A stretch of 64,000 nt of DNA from UBA7672 sp963738625 (GCA_963738625.1 CAVTXH010000019.1:62001-126000), one strand, 5' to 3'. Shown: positions 1-8,187, numbered from the stretch's first letter. The notes: generated by a model from the letters alone, not told the origin. Numbers and translations: made by a program.

Positions 1-141
1 GATGCCTCCGGTTTCCTCGGGGCCGAGGTCCGCACTGGATGCGCTTGAGGTATTCGCTGTCGAGCTGCCGAAGATGGAACAGCCGCCCGCAACCAGAACA
101 GCAGAAATCGCCACGGCCGCAGCCGCCACACGCGAAAACAT
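1..141 (-). CDS. Lipoprotein, N-terminal part only (runs off the window)
   Basis: The first 47 codons of a minus-strand gene are visible, beginning with ATG at 141-139 after a GGAG-like site. The peptide has Arg at position 4, a hydrophobic core and a lipobox ending VAGGC (Cys about 21), followed by a Ser/Ala-rich tether. It should therefore be lipidated and anchored in the envelope. The tail reads PEETGGI just before the window edge. This is the kind of lead-in seen in DUF3576 lipoproteins, but too little is present to assign a family. It is transcribed divergently from the porin gene starting at 311. Confidence 0.6.
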   Translation of the reverse strand, partial: MFSRVAAAAVAISAVLVAGGCSIFGSSTANTSSASSADLGPEETGGI

Positions 142-310
142 CACCACATCATCTCCGTTGCCCGGCGCTTGTCGCGCCCCGGAAGCTTCAGCCACAGCTT
201 CCTTATCTGTGAGGCTGTCCGGCACGCAAGGCCCGTATGCTGCGGGCTCGCCGGGGCTTCGCCTCAGGTTAGATCGATGCAATGAACGCAGATTGCGGAG
301 GAATTCTGGC

Positions 311-1537
311 ATGCGGGGATGTCTTACGCTGGCTGCGCTGGCCTTGGGGGCGGCCCCGGCCGCTCTGGCCCAGGCCGGTACGGGGGAGGGATGGCAGGTC
401 GATGCTGCGCTGACGCTGGCCGGCGCCGCGATCGAGGATGAGGGTGCGCTGGCGCCCGCGTCAGACAGCTTTGTCGGCTCAGGATCTGTCGTGATCGCCC
501 GCTCGGACACATTCGAGAACGGGCTCACCCTTGAATGGCGGGCGGAGGGCAGGTTCGACCGCGACATCGCCTCGCGGCCCTCGTTTGCCGGCGCCCTCGG
601 CGACTGTCCGGCGGTGAGCCCGCTATGCCCGCGCATAGTCGGTCCCGGCGGTTTCCTGTCGCCGGTTTCCCCCGCCACGGGGCTAGCGGCCGATGGACCA
701 TTTGCGGAGGCGGATGCGCTGGCCTCGATCGAAGGCGCGTCGGCGTCGCTTTCCGGACCCTGGGGGGAGGGCGTCATTGGCCTCGATTCCGGCGTCGCAG
801 CGCGCCTCGACGCACGTTCGCCCACCGTGCTCCAGCGCGTGTCGGCAAGCGCGCCTGGCCTTGATCCTACAGGCCTTGTCACCACCCGCGCCCGCAATGA
901 CGCCACCGGCCCGAGCGCCAAGGTCAGCTATATGACCCCGCGTTGGATCGGTTTCCGCCTCGGCGGCTCGTTCACGCCTAAGGCCGACCAGCGCGGCGCC
1001 GATTTCGATCCCGACTTCGGCGGCGCCGGTCTCGGCAAGGCGGAACTCGAGGATGTCTGGGAAGGCGCCGCGTCCTTTGCCCGGCAATTCGCCCAGCAGG
1101 ATCTGCGCGTGCGCGCAGCCGTGACCTACGTGACCGCTTCGAGCGGCTCGGCGCTTGCGGGCTTTGGCGACTACGAAGCCTGGGGGGCAGGGCTGGAGCT
1201 GGAAAGGGGTGGATGGACGGGCGGATTGCGGTGGCTTTCCAGCAACAATGCGTGGGATTCGGGAAATGGCGACTACGAGGCCTGGGAGGCAGGGCTCGTC
1301 CATCAGGGCGATAAGTGGCGTTTCGGAATTGAAGCCGGCTGGTCGGAAGATCGGCTGACAGCCACGGAGGGCGCTTCCTGGCTGGTCGGGGCGAGCCGCA
1401 AGATTAACGAAAATGTCGATGTGGGGCTGGCCTGGACTTCGGCGGAGGCCGACCTGCCTGTGCTGTCGGGTCCCAGCCTAGGCCACACAAATGCCAGTAA
1501 TGACGGGCTAGTTCTGGAACTGACTGTGCGGAATTAG
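311..1537 (+). CDS. Outer-membrane porin
   Basis: Encodes 408 residues. ATG 311 is chosen because GGAGG lies 8-10 bases upstream and the protein then opens with a clean signal peptide ending ALAQA. The reading frame is open well upstream, but that stretch lacks protein character. The mature part is rich in Gly, aromatic and alternating polar/apolar strands, with repeated segments of the type GDYEAWGAGLELERGGW and a near-repeat GDYEAWEAGLVHQGDKW about 40 residues later. It ends in Asn, preceded by strand-like residues. This fits a general 16-strand porin (Porin_4-like) forming a diffusion channel. Substrate specificity cannot be read. Confidence 0.8.
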   Translation: MRGCLTLAALALGAAPAALAQAGTGEGWQVDAALTLAGAAIEDEGALAPASDSFVGSGSVVIARSDTFENGLTLEWRAEGRFDRDIASRPSFAGALGDCPAVSPLCPRIVGPGGFLSPVSPATGLAADGPFAEADALASIEGASASLSGPWGEGVIGLDSGVAARLDARSPTVLQRVSASAPGLDPTGLVTTRARNDATGPSAKVSYMTPRWIGFRLGGSFTPKADQRGADFDPDFGGAGLGKAELEDVWEGAASFARQFAQQDLRVRAAVTYVTASSGSALAGFGDYEAWGAGLELERGGWTGGLRWLSSNNAWDSGNGDYEAWEAGLVHQGDKWRFGIEAGWSEDRLTATEGASWLVGASRKINENVDVGLAWTSAEADLPVLSGPSLGHTNASNDGLVLELTVRN

Positions 1538-1554
1538 CGACACCCGAGGGATAA

Positions 1555-1589
1555 TAATTGCCTTGTAGGGGGCAATTAATTCTCGTTAA
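1555..1589. promoter_or_regulatory. Inverted repeat and paired TTAA boxes between porin and NtrZ-like gene
   Basis: An 8-bp inverted repeat (TAATTGCC / GGCAATTA, 1555-1562 and 1571-1578) is followed by TTAA-N6-TTAA at 1576-1589, about 50 bases before the next start codon. CtrA sites are TTAA-N7-TTAA, so the spacing is one base short. It could be an operator, a weak terminator for the porin gene, or chance. Confidence 0.25.
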
Positions 1590-1637
1590 CTTTTGCGAAG
1601 CGACTCGGGCGTATTATCTCAAACCAGAGGGCAGGAC

Positions 1638-2126
1638 ATGCGTTTCACCGCACATCTTTTTTGTCTCGCCGCCTCCCTGGCGTCTGCGCCCGCCTTTGCG
1701 CAGGTCGGGAAGGATAGCAGACCTGCGTCCGCCGCTCCGCAGACCCTGAACTCGCAAAACCTGGCTGCCCGGCCGCAGGTCCAGCAGCCGTCTCCGAAGC
1801 TGAATTTCGGCCTCAGCAAGAGCACGGAGGAGCGTACGCTTCTCCCGATCGCGCCGATAGAAAAAGACCAGGTGGAGCTGTCCTGGAAACCGGGGGCCAA
1901 GTGGGGCATCACGCTCGACCTGACCAGCCGGTCGGACAACCAGATTTTGCCGCGTGAAGAGATGTTCGCCGGCGCCTACTACCAGGTCACCCCGCGTTTC
2001 CGCCTCGGCGGCGGCGTCGGCATGAAGGGCGACTCGCTCTCCAGCTCCCTAACCAAGCCCGGCTCGGATTTCAGGCAAGAGCTCAGCGAAGCGTCGGTCC
2101 GCGTCGAATCGGCCTTCTCGTTCTAG
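1638..2126 (+). CDS. Periplasmic protein, NtrZ-like
   Basis: 162 residues from ATG 1638, which follows a purine-rich AGAGGGCAGG. An earlier in-frame ATG at 1593 would bury the signal peptide. The N-terminus has a typical export signal cleaved after AFA. The mature part has a Gln/Pro-rich linker, then a conserved-looking block with WGITLDL, an EEMFAGAYYQVTPRFRLGGG segment and a C-terminal SFAF-like strand. This resembles the small NtrZ family, which in Caulobacter acts from the periplasm on the NtrY histidine kinase. No ntrY/ntrX is in this window, so the regulatory role is inferred. The stop codon overlaps that of the convergent gene in a shared CTAG. Confidence 0.55.
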   Translation: MRFTAHLFCLAASLASAPAFAQVGKDSRPASAAPQTLNSQNLAARPQVQQPSPKLNFGLSKSTEERTLLPIAPIEKDQVELSWKPGAKWGITLDLTSRSDNQILPREEMFAGAYYQVTPRFRLGGGVGMKGDSLSSSLTKPGSDFRQELSEASVRVESAFSF

Positions 2127-2758
2127 TCGCCCCAGACTGACATCACCGCATCGATTGCAGCCCATCCGGCTGTCTGAGCGCTTATGCGCGCGGCATTGCC
2201 GGCTTTGATCCCGCCGAGCGCGTAGACCGGCAGCGGCGCCGCGCGCGAAATCGAGCGGAAGGCGAGGGCGCCGATGGGCCGGCCCACGCTCGGGCCAGCG
2301 CTTTCGAACACCGGCGAAAAAATTGCGGCGTCGGCGCCAAGCCGAGCTGCTCGAGCGATGGCGGCTCTCGAGTGGGCTGAAGCAGTCTCGATCCAGTCCT
2401 GGCTGCGCCGGCGCACGCCGGACAGCCTCGCTTCAGGCCAATGGACCCCGTCGGCGCCGATGGCGCGCGCAAGATCGGTATCGGCGGAGACTAGCAGCAC
2501 CAGGCGTCTAAACCGGCAGATGCGGGCAAGGCGGTTGCCGGCCTCATGCCTGTCCAATGCGCCAAAGTGCCGGAAGATCACGCCGAAGCCTGCGGGCAGG
2601 CGTGCGGCGACAAGCTCCGGATGCGGCGTTCTCTTGGGGTCGGTCATAAACCAGGCGCGGGGCAGGGTGCGGCCGTTGCGGGCGCTGGCCGGCTTCGCCA
2701 TGCGCATGGCCGCAAGAAGCTTGCGGCGGGCGGCGGCTTGGGCTTGAGACAGGGCCAT
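2123..2758 (-). CDS. Thiamine phosphate synthase-like protein
   Basis: Up to 211 residues with the TMP synthase barrel core: LPRAWFMTDPKRTP near the start, GVIFRHFG, LVLLVSADTDLARAIGADGVHWPE, SAHSRAAIARAARLGADAAIFSPVF and PVYALGGIKAGNA. In ThiE the enzyme joins the pyrimidine and thiazole moieties of thiamine. This shorter alphaproteobacterial branch stands apart from thi operons and may do something else. The start is uncertain: ATG at 2758 shares CATG with the divergent yggS start, while ATGs at 2707 and 2701 are also possible. No other thi gene is nearby. Confidence 0.7.
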   Translation of the reverse strand: MALSQAQAAARRKLLAAMRMAKPASARNGRTLPRAWFMTDPKRTPHPELVAARLPAGFGVIFRHFGALDRHEAGNRLARICRFRRLVLLVSADTDLARAIGADGVHWPEARLSGVRRRSQDWIETASAHSRAAIARAARLGADAAIFSPVFESAGPSVGRPIGALAFRSISRAAPLPVYALGGIKAGNAARISAQTAGWAAIDAVMSVWGD

Positions 2759-3437
2759 GGACGAACAACTCGGCAAAACCATCGCGGCGGCGCGCGCCGA
2801 TGTTCTTGCGCGCATCGCGGCTGCAGCCAAGTCCGCCGGTCGCGATCCGGCATCGATTGCGCTTGTCGCGGTCTCGAAAGTGCAGCCAGACGAACGTATC
2901 GAAGCCATGCTGGCGGCGGGCCAGCACTTCTTCGGCGAGAACCGCGTACAGGAAGCCCAGGCGCGCTGGACAGCTCGCCGCGCTGAACACCCCGACATCG
3001 CGCTTCACCTCATAGGGCCGCTGCAGACCAACAAGGCGAAAGAGGCGGTGGCGCTGTTCGACGTCATCGAGACCCTCGACCGGCCGAAGCTTGCAGGCGC
3101 GCTGGCGGATGCGGCGTCGAAGGCGGGGCGTGCGCCGAGACTCTATGTACAGGTCAACACCGGCGAGGAAGAACAGAAGGCAGGTGTTGCGCCGCCGGAG
3201 GCCGATGCGTTCATCGCTTCGGTCCGCCGCGACTACGGCTTCGAGCCGGAGGGTCTGATGTGCATTCCGCCGGCTGATGAGCCTGCGGGTCTGCACTTTG
3301 CGTTGCTTGCAAAGATCGCAGCGCGCAACGGGCTGGCGAAGCTGTCGATGGGAATGAGTGCGGACTACGAAATCGCCGTGCTGTTCGGCGCGACGAGCGT
3401 TCGGGTCGGATCGGCGCTGTTTGGAGAGCGCAGCTAG
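2757..3437 (+). CDS. PLP homeostasis protein, YggS/PLPBP family
   Basis: 226 residues, the usual size. It binds pyridoxal phosphate through the Lys in LVAVSKVQPDE and keeps vitamin B6 and amino-acid pools balanced; no catalytic reaction is established for the family. Hallmarks are FFGENRVQEA, HLIGPLQTNKAKEA, YVQVNTGEEEQKAGV, GLMCIPP, LSMGMSADYEIAV and VRVGSALFGER at the C-terminus. The start codon overlaps the divergent ThiE-like start (CATG) and the stop overlaps the convergent YhhN stop (CTAG). Confidence 0.93.
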   Translation: MDEQLGKTIAAARADVLARIAAAAKSAGRDPASIALVAVSKVQPDERIEAMLAAGQHFFGENRVQEAQARWTARRAEHPDIALHLIGPLQTNKAKEAVALFDVIETLDRPKLAGALADAASKAGRAPRLYVQVNTGEEEQKAGVAPPEADAFIASVRRDYGFEPEGLMCIPPADEPAGLHFALLAKIAARNGLAKLSMGMSADYEIAVLFGATSVRVGSALFGERS

Positions 3438-4084
3438 GCGCTCTGCGCTTTCACGAAGCCCCGGGCCAGCATGATCTGCGCGGCGGCGTAGGTGATCCAC
3501 ACCGAGCCGGGGACGACATCGATCCCGCGGAACATGCCGACGGCGATCAGCGAGTCGGACAGCATGAAGACCACCGCGCCAGCGCGCGCGACCAGCGGCG
3601 CCTTCGACAGCACGGCGCTTACCACCATGGCCGAAATGATGGCCTGATAGGCGAGAGCGGGCGCGGTCAGCTCCGCCATTCCGGGCGCAAGCCAAGCCCC
3701 GAGCGCCAGGGATACGACGAGCACAAGAGCCGCCAGCGGCCAGGCGCCCTTGTTGACGCCGCCGCGGCGGATGATGCCGATGAAAACAGCCGTGTAGCAG
3801 ACGTGGGCAAGGCCGAACGCCGCCATGCCGCCTACGAACAGTCCGTCGAGTTCGAGCAGGACATCGCCTGCGGCGGAGAAGAAGAAGCCAAGCGCTGCGA
3901 GTCTTGCGCCGCTCATCAGCGCGTAGAGGCCAAGCACGACAATGCCGGCGCACTTCCACGCCGGGCCCCAGGGCTGGGCCAACCTCACCCATTCGTTCGC
4001 CAGATGGGAAAGCGCGATCGCAGCGCCGACATAAAAGATGATCCGGGCTGCGTTGCTGGAAGGAGCGGCGGTTTCTGGTGTCAT
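3434..4084 (-). CDS. Lysoplasmalogenase family membrane protein (YhhN/TMEM86)
   Basis: 216 residues with about seven hydrophobic segments and the family features FFFSAAGDVLLELDGLFVGGMAAFGLAHVCYT and, near the end, MLSDSLIAV. Eukaryotic TMEM86 members hydrolyse the vinyl ether bond of lysoplasmalogens. The bacterial substrate is usually unproven. An inverted repeat AGAGCGC/GCGCTCT brackets the shared stop region with yggS and may help end both convergent transcripts. Confidence 0.85.
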   Translation of the reverse strand: MTPETAAPSSNAARIIFYVGAAIALSHLANEWVRLAQPWGPAWKCAGIVVLGLYALMSGARLAALGFFFSAAGDVLLELDGLFVGGMAAFGLAHVCYTAVFIGIIRRGGVNKGAWPLAALVLVVSLALGAWLAPGMAELTAPALAYQAIISAMVVSAVLSKAPLVARAGAVVFMLSDSLIAVGMFRGIDVVPGSVWITYAAAQIMLARGFVKAQSA

Positions 4085-4136
4085 GCGCCTGCCTAGCCCC
4101 CGCCACAGCGCCTGTCGATTTCACGCGACGTAAGCC

Positions 4137-4658
4137 CTAGCGGACGATCGCCAGCGCATCTCCAGGCCTCGCCAGCTTCAGCAGGGCAAGCAGATCGGTC
4201 GCTACGCAGGCGACGCAGCCCTCTGTGGGTGAAAAGTCCGGCCGTGCGAGATGAAGGAAGATCGCGGAGCCCCGGCCCGCGACCACGGGATCGTCGTTGT
4301 AACCAAGCGCGACGATTAGGTCGTAGACATGATCCTCGCGCCAGAGCGTTTCGTGGCTGGCTGGGAAGGGCAGCTCGACCCTGCGATTGTAAAGCGGATG
4401 ACCGGGATCGTCACACCAGCCCATCAGCGGACTCAACGCCACCAGGGGAAGCTGTGTCTCGGGCCTCGGCACGCGGTCCGGACGCCAGAAAACCTGGCGC
4501 ATCGGCCAGCGCCCCAGAGGCGTCGCGCCGTCGCCTTCGCGCTTGTTTTCGGCGCCGACAACGCCGCGGCGACCGAGGCTGCAGCGCACATCGTGGTCGG
4601 CCCAGCGCAGCCTGCCCCCTGACGTTGCTTCAAATTCCGGTGTCCGGTTTTCAGCCAT
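4137..4658 (-). CDS. L,D-transpeptidase family protein (YkuD fold)
   Basis: 173 residues. The catalytic block is FLHLARPDFSPTEGCVA, where Cys is the expected nucleophile of the (S/T)xGC motif and the upstream His matches the family. Other family features are REGDGATPLGRW and an LYNRRVELPF segment. Such enzymes form 3-3 crosslinks in peptidoglycan or attach proteins to it. There is no signal peptide or membrane segment, as in the compact alphaproteobacterial members, so either export is unusual or the true start lies elsewhere. No upstream start in this frame improves it. Confidence 0.8.
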   Translation of the reverse strand: MAENRTPEFEATSGGRLRWADHDVRCSLGRRGVVGAENKREGDGATPLGRWPMRQVFWRPDRVPRPETQLPLVALSPLMGWCDDPGHPLYNRRVELPFPASHETLWREDHVYDLIVALGYNDDPVVAGRGSAIFLHLARPDFSPTEGCVACVATDLLALLKLARPGDALAIVR

Positions 4659-4731
4659 GGCTTCCTAGCTCGCGCCATCGTACCTAGACTCCGCACGCGC
4701 CGCACGGAAGATGCGGCGCCGGGAGGGCGGA

Positions 4732-5418
4732 ATGACGACAGCCAAGACGATCCTGCTCGTGGACGACGATACGGAGCTGCGCGAGGCCCTGGCCGAGCAG
4801 TTCCAGCTCCACGAGGGATTCAGGGTCGAACATGCAGGCTCGGCAGGCGAGGGCATCCGCAAGGCCGAGGCGACCCGCGCCGATCTGGTGATCCTGGACG
4901 TCGAGCTGCCGGACATGGACGGACGGGACGCCTGTCGCCTTATGAGAAAGCACGGCATTGCCGCGCCGATCGTCATGCTGACCGGGCAGGTGACCGACGC
5001 CGACGCCATCCTGGGCCTCGATTCCGGCGCCAATGACTATGTGACCAAGCCATTCAAGTTTTCGGTGCTGCTCGCCCGCGTGCGCGCGCACCTGCGCACG
5101 TTCGAGCAGAGCGAGGATGCTACCTTCCGTCTCGGACCCTATGAATTCCGGCCGGCGGCGAAGCTGCTGATCGACGAGAAGGAGCGCAAGATACGTCTCA
5201 CCGAGAAAGAGACCAACATCCTGAAGTATCTCTACCGCGCCGGCGGCAAGCCGGTTGGGCGCGAGGAGCTGCTCTCGGAAGTGTGGGGCTATAACGCCAA
5301 CGTCACCACGCACACGCTTGAGACGCACATCTATCGCCTGCGGCAGAAGATTGAACCCGATCCCACGAATGCGCGGCTACTGCTGACGGAATCGGGCGGC
5401 TATAGGCTGCAGGCCTAA
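4732..5418 (+). CDS. cenR: OmpR-type response regulator, CenR-like
   Basis: 228 residues from ATG 4732 preceded by GGGAGGG. Receiver domain (about 1-120): acidic pair DDD near residue 12, phospho-acceptor Asp in LVILDVELPDMDG, the Thr of MLTGQ and the Lys of VTKPF. The C-terminal winged helix (about 130-228) contains IRLTEKETNILKYLYRAGG, EEVWGYNANVTTHTLETHIYRL and a final GGYRL. The linker and winged helix look like CenR, the essential envelope regulator of Caulobacter partnered with CenK. No kinase gene is adjacent, so the orthology is likely but not proven. A strong terminator follows. Confidence 0.8.
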   Translation: MTTAKTILLVDDDTELREALAEQFQLHEGFRVEHAGSAGEGIRKAEATRADLVILDVELPDMDGRDACRLMRKHGIAAPIVMLTGQVTDADAILGLDSGANDYVTKPFKFSVLLARVRAHLRTFEQSEDATFRLGPYEFRPAAKLLIDEKERKIRLTEKETNILKYLYRAGGKPVGREELLSEVWGYNANVTTHTLETHIYRLRQKIEPDPTNARLLLTESGGYRLQA

Positions 5419-5460
5419 GGCCGCTTGACGCCCCAGAAGGCGGGCTGATAGCCCTGCATC

Positions 5461-5492
5461 ATCGCCGACCCCTGAAGGGTCGGCGATTTCAT
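5461..5492 (+). terminator. Intrinsic terminator after the CenR-like gene
   Basis: Perfect 11-bp stem (5461-5471 with 5477-5487), 5-base loop, then TTTCATTTTC. It sits 43 bases after the stop codon and ends that transcript before the cysteine-cluster gene. Confidence 0.85.
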
Positions 5493-5564
5493 TTTCAGCA
5501 ATTGCCGCAACTGCTCGCCGCGCCCGCCGCGCTGGCGAAGCCTTGCGGCCAAGGGGACATCGCA

Positions 5565-6086
5565 ATGGACGAGGCAATGCTGCGCGCTGATTGCGCGCAA
5601 TGCGAAGGGCTGTGCTGCGTTGGGCTCGCCTTCGACCGCTCGGAATTGTTTGCGTACGACAAGCCCGCAGGCATCGCCTGCCGGCATCTCACCTCGTGCG
5701 GCGCCTGCTCGATTCACGACAATCTGGCCGCGCACGGATTCGGCGGTTGTGTTCGCTACGACTGCCTGGGCGCGGGTCAGCGCGTGAGCCGGGAAATTTT
5801 TCCAGGCCGGTCGTGGAGAGAAGGCGCCGAGGTTGCACGAGCAATGTTCGACGCCCTGCGCACTTTGCGTCAAGTGCACGAGCTTCTGTTGTTGCTGCGC
5901 GAAGCGGGCAGGCTGCGATTGTGCCCACGCGAGCGGGAAGAGCGAACGGCGTTGATGCTGGCCTTGCAGCCTGCGGAAGGCTGGACGCAGCAGGGTCTGC
6001 GGGCGTTCGAGAGCGGCAAGCTCAGACAGGACGTGCGTGCTTTTCTCGCAGGCCTGCGCGCGGCGGCGGCTATGCAGCGGACGTGA
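5565..6086 (+). CDS. Cysteine-cluster protein (YkgJ/CxxCxxxCC type)
   Basis: 173 residues if ATG 5565 is used, which places the metal-binding motif CAQCEGLCCVG close to the N-terminus. A second group of cysteines follows in CRHLTSCGACSIH and FGGCVRYDCLGAGQ. The spacing suggests a bound metal or Fe-S cluster, as in the YkgJ family, whose function is not settled. The C-terminal half is helical (LRQVHELLLLLREAGRL) and charged. The last 17 bases overlap the end of the convergent exonuclease III gene. Confidence 0.65.
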   Translation: MDEAMLRADCAQCEGLCCVGLAFDRSELFAYDKPAGIACRHLTSCGACSIHDNLAAHGFGGCVRYDCLGAGQRVSREIFPGRSWREGAEVARAMFDALRTLRQVHELLLLLREAGRLRLCPREREERTALMLALQPAEGWTQQGLRAFESGKLRQDVRAFLAGLRAAAAMQRT

Positions 6087-6885
6087 CCGTCACCGTCACC
6101 GGCACGTGGTCGCTCGGCTTTTCGCCGCCGCGCTCTTCCGAATGGATCTGGTAACTTGCGATATCGACCAGCGGGGCGGCGCGCTTGTCGGCCCACCAAT
6201 GGTCCAGCCGGCGGCCGCGGTTCGACAGCTTCCAGTCGGCGGCGCGGTAACTCCACCAAGTATAGAGCTTGTCGGCCGGCGGATGCTTGGCGCGGGCGAT
6301 GTCGGTGAACTTGCCGTCGGCGAGGATGCGTTTGAGGCCGTCGGTTTCGACCGGCGTGTGGCTCACCACGTTGAGAAGCTGGCGGTGCGACCAGACGTCG
6401 TTTTCCTCGGGCGCGATATTGATGTCCCCGGCGACGAGTAGGGGAGGCGCTGAACGCCTGGCCGCGCGTGCAGCGTAGAAGTCGTGCATGCGTTCGATGA
6501 AGTCGAGCTTGTGGGCGAACTTCTCGTTCAGCGCGGGATCGGGAATGTCGGCGCCCGCGGGCACGTAGAGGTTGTGCAGCTCGAAGCCGCCGACTTTCAC
6601 GGCGGCGCAACGCGCATGTCCGTGCCGGCAGAAGGGGGGCGGTTCGGCCTCGCCGATCTCGCGCCTGGAGACGATGGCGACGCCGTGCATGCCTTTCTGG
6701 CCGAAGAGGTGGATGTGCTTGTAGCCCGCCGCCTCGAACGCCTTCCTCGGAAACTGGTCGTCGAGGCATTTGATTTCCTGCAGGCACAGGACATCGGGCT
6801 TCTCGCGCTTGAGGAACGCGATGACGCGATCGATGCGGAGGCGCACCGAATTGATGTTCCAGGTCGCCAGGTGAAGGCCAGTCAT
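6070..6885 (-). CDS. xthA: Exodeoxyribonuclease III
   Basis: 271 residues from ATG 6885; the extra upstream codons carry no homology. It is the AP endonuclease/3'-exonuclease of base-excision repair. Visible motifs are LATWNINSVRLR with the Asn, LCLQEIKC with the metal-binding Glu, the YVPAGAD loop, LLVAGDINIAPEE with catalytic Asp and Asn, and a C-terminal RLDHWWAD and KPSDHVPV with the catalytic His. All expected catalytic residues are present. Its start is only 336 bases downstream of the lolA stop on the same strand, with a hairpin between. Confidence 0.95.
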   Translation of the reverse strand: MTGLHLATWNINSVRLRIDRVIAFLKREKPDVLCLQEIKCLDDQFPRKAFEAAGYKHIHLFGQKGMHGVAIVSRREIGEAEPPPFCRHGHARCAAVKVGGFELHNLYVPAGADIPDPALNEKFAHKLDFIERMHDFYAARAARRSAPPLLVAGDINIAPEENDVWSHRQLLNVVSHTPVETDGLKRILADGKFTDIARAKHPPADKLYTWWSYRAADWKLSNRGRRLDHWWADKRAAPLVDIASYQIHSEERGGEKPSDHVPVTVTVTSAA

Positions 6886-6993
6886 GAGGCGGGGAGGCGC
6901 TCGCGTTTTCGGGTTGGCGAGCACCTTCGTGTGCGCCGCCCGGCAAATCAATCGCGCAAAGACGACAGGCGGAAATTCAGCGCGAGGTCAAAC

Positions 6994-7029
6994 AAACGCG
7001 CCCGGCCGCGGGGACGACCAGGCGCGTTT
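6994..7029 (-). terminator. Possible terminator after lolA
   Basis: AAACGCGCC (6994-7002) and GGCGCGTTT (7021-7029) pair over an 18-base loop. Read on the minus strand the stem ends in TTTGTTTG. It lies 190 bases beyond the lolA stop and before xthA. The rest of the 6886-7220 gap holds one more inverted repeat and no recognisable gene. Confidence 0.45.
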
Positions 7030-7124
7030 TGCGCCCCGGGGGCGCGATGGAAGCCGGGGATAGCTCCGGCCAATCGAGCCGCTCCAGCGACCGCGGGGGG
7101 AAGCTCGGTCACGAACGGCGTCGA

Positions 7125-7170
7125 ACCACGTTGCAATTACGCCACTCACGCGAAGATTTGGCAACGTGGT
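7125..7170. repeat. 10-bp inverted repeat in the xthA-lolA gap
   Basis: ACCACGTTGC (7125-7134) and GCAACGTGGT (7161-7170) are a perfect inverted repeat over 26 bases. There is no T-tract, and it does not fold as a tRNA. It could be an operator or part of a 3' untranslated region of lolA. Confidence 0.4.
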
Positions 7171-7220
7171 CGCCTAAAAAATTTGTGTGCCGCCCTGTCG
7201 CCAGCGCGGGCGTCAGTTCG

Positions 7221-8048
7221 CTAACGGCGTTCGCGCGCTGCGTCGGCGGGATCCTTCACAATGAACAGAGAAGCTTTCAGCGAGACGTTCTTCTTCGTGT
7301 CCGAAAGCTTCACGCGGGTTTCCGCGCCTGTGCCGTCAATCGAGCGCCAGCCGAGCAGTTCGAAATCCGAGGCGCGAAATTCGAGGATCATCTTGCCTTC
7401 CGCCTCGCCGGTCCTGTCGACCAGAGTGACGAAATGCGAGCCGCCCGACGAGGCGACGTCGGTGACGCTGCCGTCGCGTTTCAGGTCGACGTTGGAGCGC
7501 AGGAAGAGATGCAGCGGCGTCGAGGACAACGGCACGGCGTCGTACGACTGGCGCTTGGGCTCTTCGATCGACACGGACGCACCGTCGGAGACGATGAAAA
7601 CCGGCTCCGGCATCGTGTACTCGAAGCGGATCTTGCCGGGACGGTTGATGTAGAAGGCGCCCGAGGATGAGCCGCCGCGGGCGTCGACCTGGTCGAACTT
7701 GCCCTGCACGGTCCGCACGTCGGTCAGCGCCTTTCCGACGCGGTCGATGATGGCGGCGCGGTCAACGGCGGCCGGCGCCGATTGCGGGGCGGGGGCGGGC
7801 GAGGGGCCCGGTTGCTGGATCTGGATAAGTTCGGGTTTAGCGGCGGGAGGCGCGACGATGCCCGCGGGCTTTGGGACCGGCTTCGCCGCGGGCGGCGTCA
7901 GCTTGACCTGAACGGGCGTCGCCTGCGCTTTCGCGAACTGGGCCGTCGCAGGCAAGGCTGCAGAAGGCAGGGCCGCCGGCTGGGCGTAAGCGGCGGGCAG
8001 GGCGCCGGAGAGGGCAAGCGGAAAAACGGTCGACAGGAGGATGCTCAT
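7221..8048 (-). CDS. lolA: Outer-membrane lipoprotein carrier protein LolA family
   Basis: 275 residues from ATG 8048 (GAGG upstream), giving a signal peptide ending YAQP. Unusually, a long Pro/Ala/Lys-rich segment of about 85 residues separates the signal from the LolA domain. The domain begins near AIIDRVGKALTDVRTVQGKFDQVDARG and contains GAFYINRPGKIRFEYTMPEP, a YDAVPLSSTPLHLFLR strand and LEFRASDFELLGWRSIDGTG. LolA shuttles lipoproteins from LolCDE across the periplasm. The linker is longer than in typical LolA of about 200 residues. The window also has many lipoprotein clients. Confidence 0.88.
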   Translation of the reverse strand: MSILLSTVFPLALSGALPAAYAQPAALPSAALPATAQFAKAQATPVQVKLTPPAAKPVPKPAGIVAPPAAKPELIQIQQPGPSPAPAPQSAPAAVDRAAIIDRVGKALTDVRTVQGKFDQVDARGGSSSGAFYINRPGKIRFEYTMPEPVFIVSDGASVSIEEPKRQSYDAVPLSSTPLHLFLRSNVDLKRDGSVTDVASSGGSHFVTLVDRTGEAEGKMILEFRASDFELLGWRSIDGTGAETRVKLSDTKKNVSLKASLFIVKDPADAARERR

Positions 8049-8135
8049 GCTGTCGAACCTCGTCTTGCGACCCGGCGAAAACAAGACGCCGCCAAGGTTT
8101 TTTCGCCCTGTTTTCATGAACATCGGTTCAGTCCT

Positions 8136-8187
8136 AGTGTTGGCGTGAAGTGTTGGCCTGGAGTGTTGGCCTGGAGTGATGGCGTGC
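8136..8187. repeat. Four tandem 13-bp repeats between lolA and the YjbR gene
   Basis: Units of consensus AGTGTTGGCCTGG at 8136, 8149, 8162 and 8175; the middle two are identical and the outer two differ at two or three positions. They lie in the divergent promoter region, 23 to 90 bases from the two start codons, so copy-number change could alter spacing or expression. Confidence 0.75.

Noticed and set aside
1576..1589. CtrA binding site
   Set aside because: The TTAA boxes are spaced by 6 and not 7 bases, so it is listed only as a weak regulatory candidate.
2544..4124. 526-codon minus-strand frame over yggS and yhhN
   Set aside because: Arg/Ala-rich, out of frame with both recognised families.
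7100..7175. Possible tRNA in the xthA-lolA gap
   Set aside because: A GGTTCGA-like string is present on the minus strand, but no acceptor stem or anticodon arm can be drawn around it.
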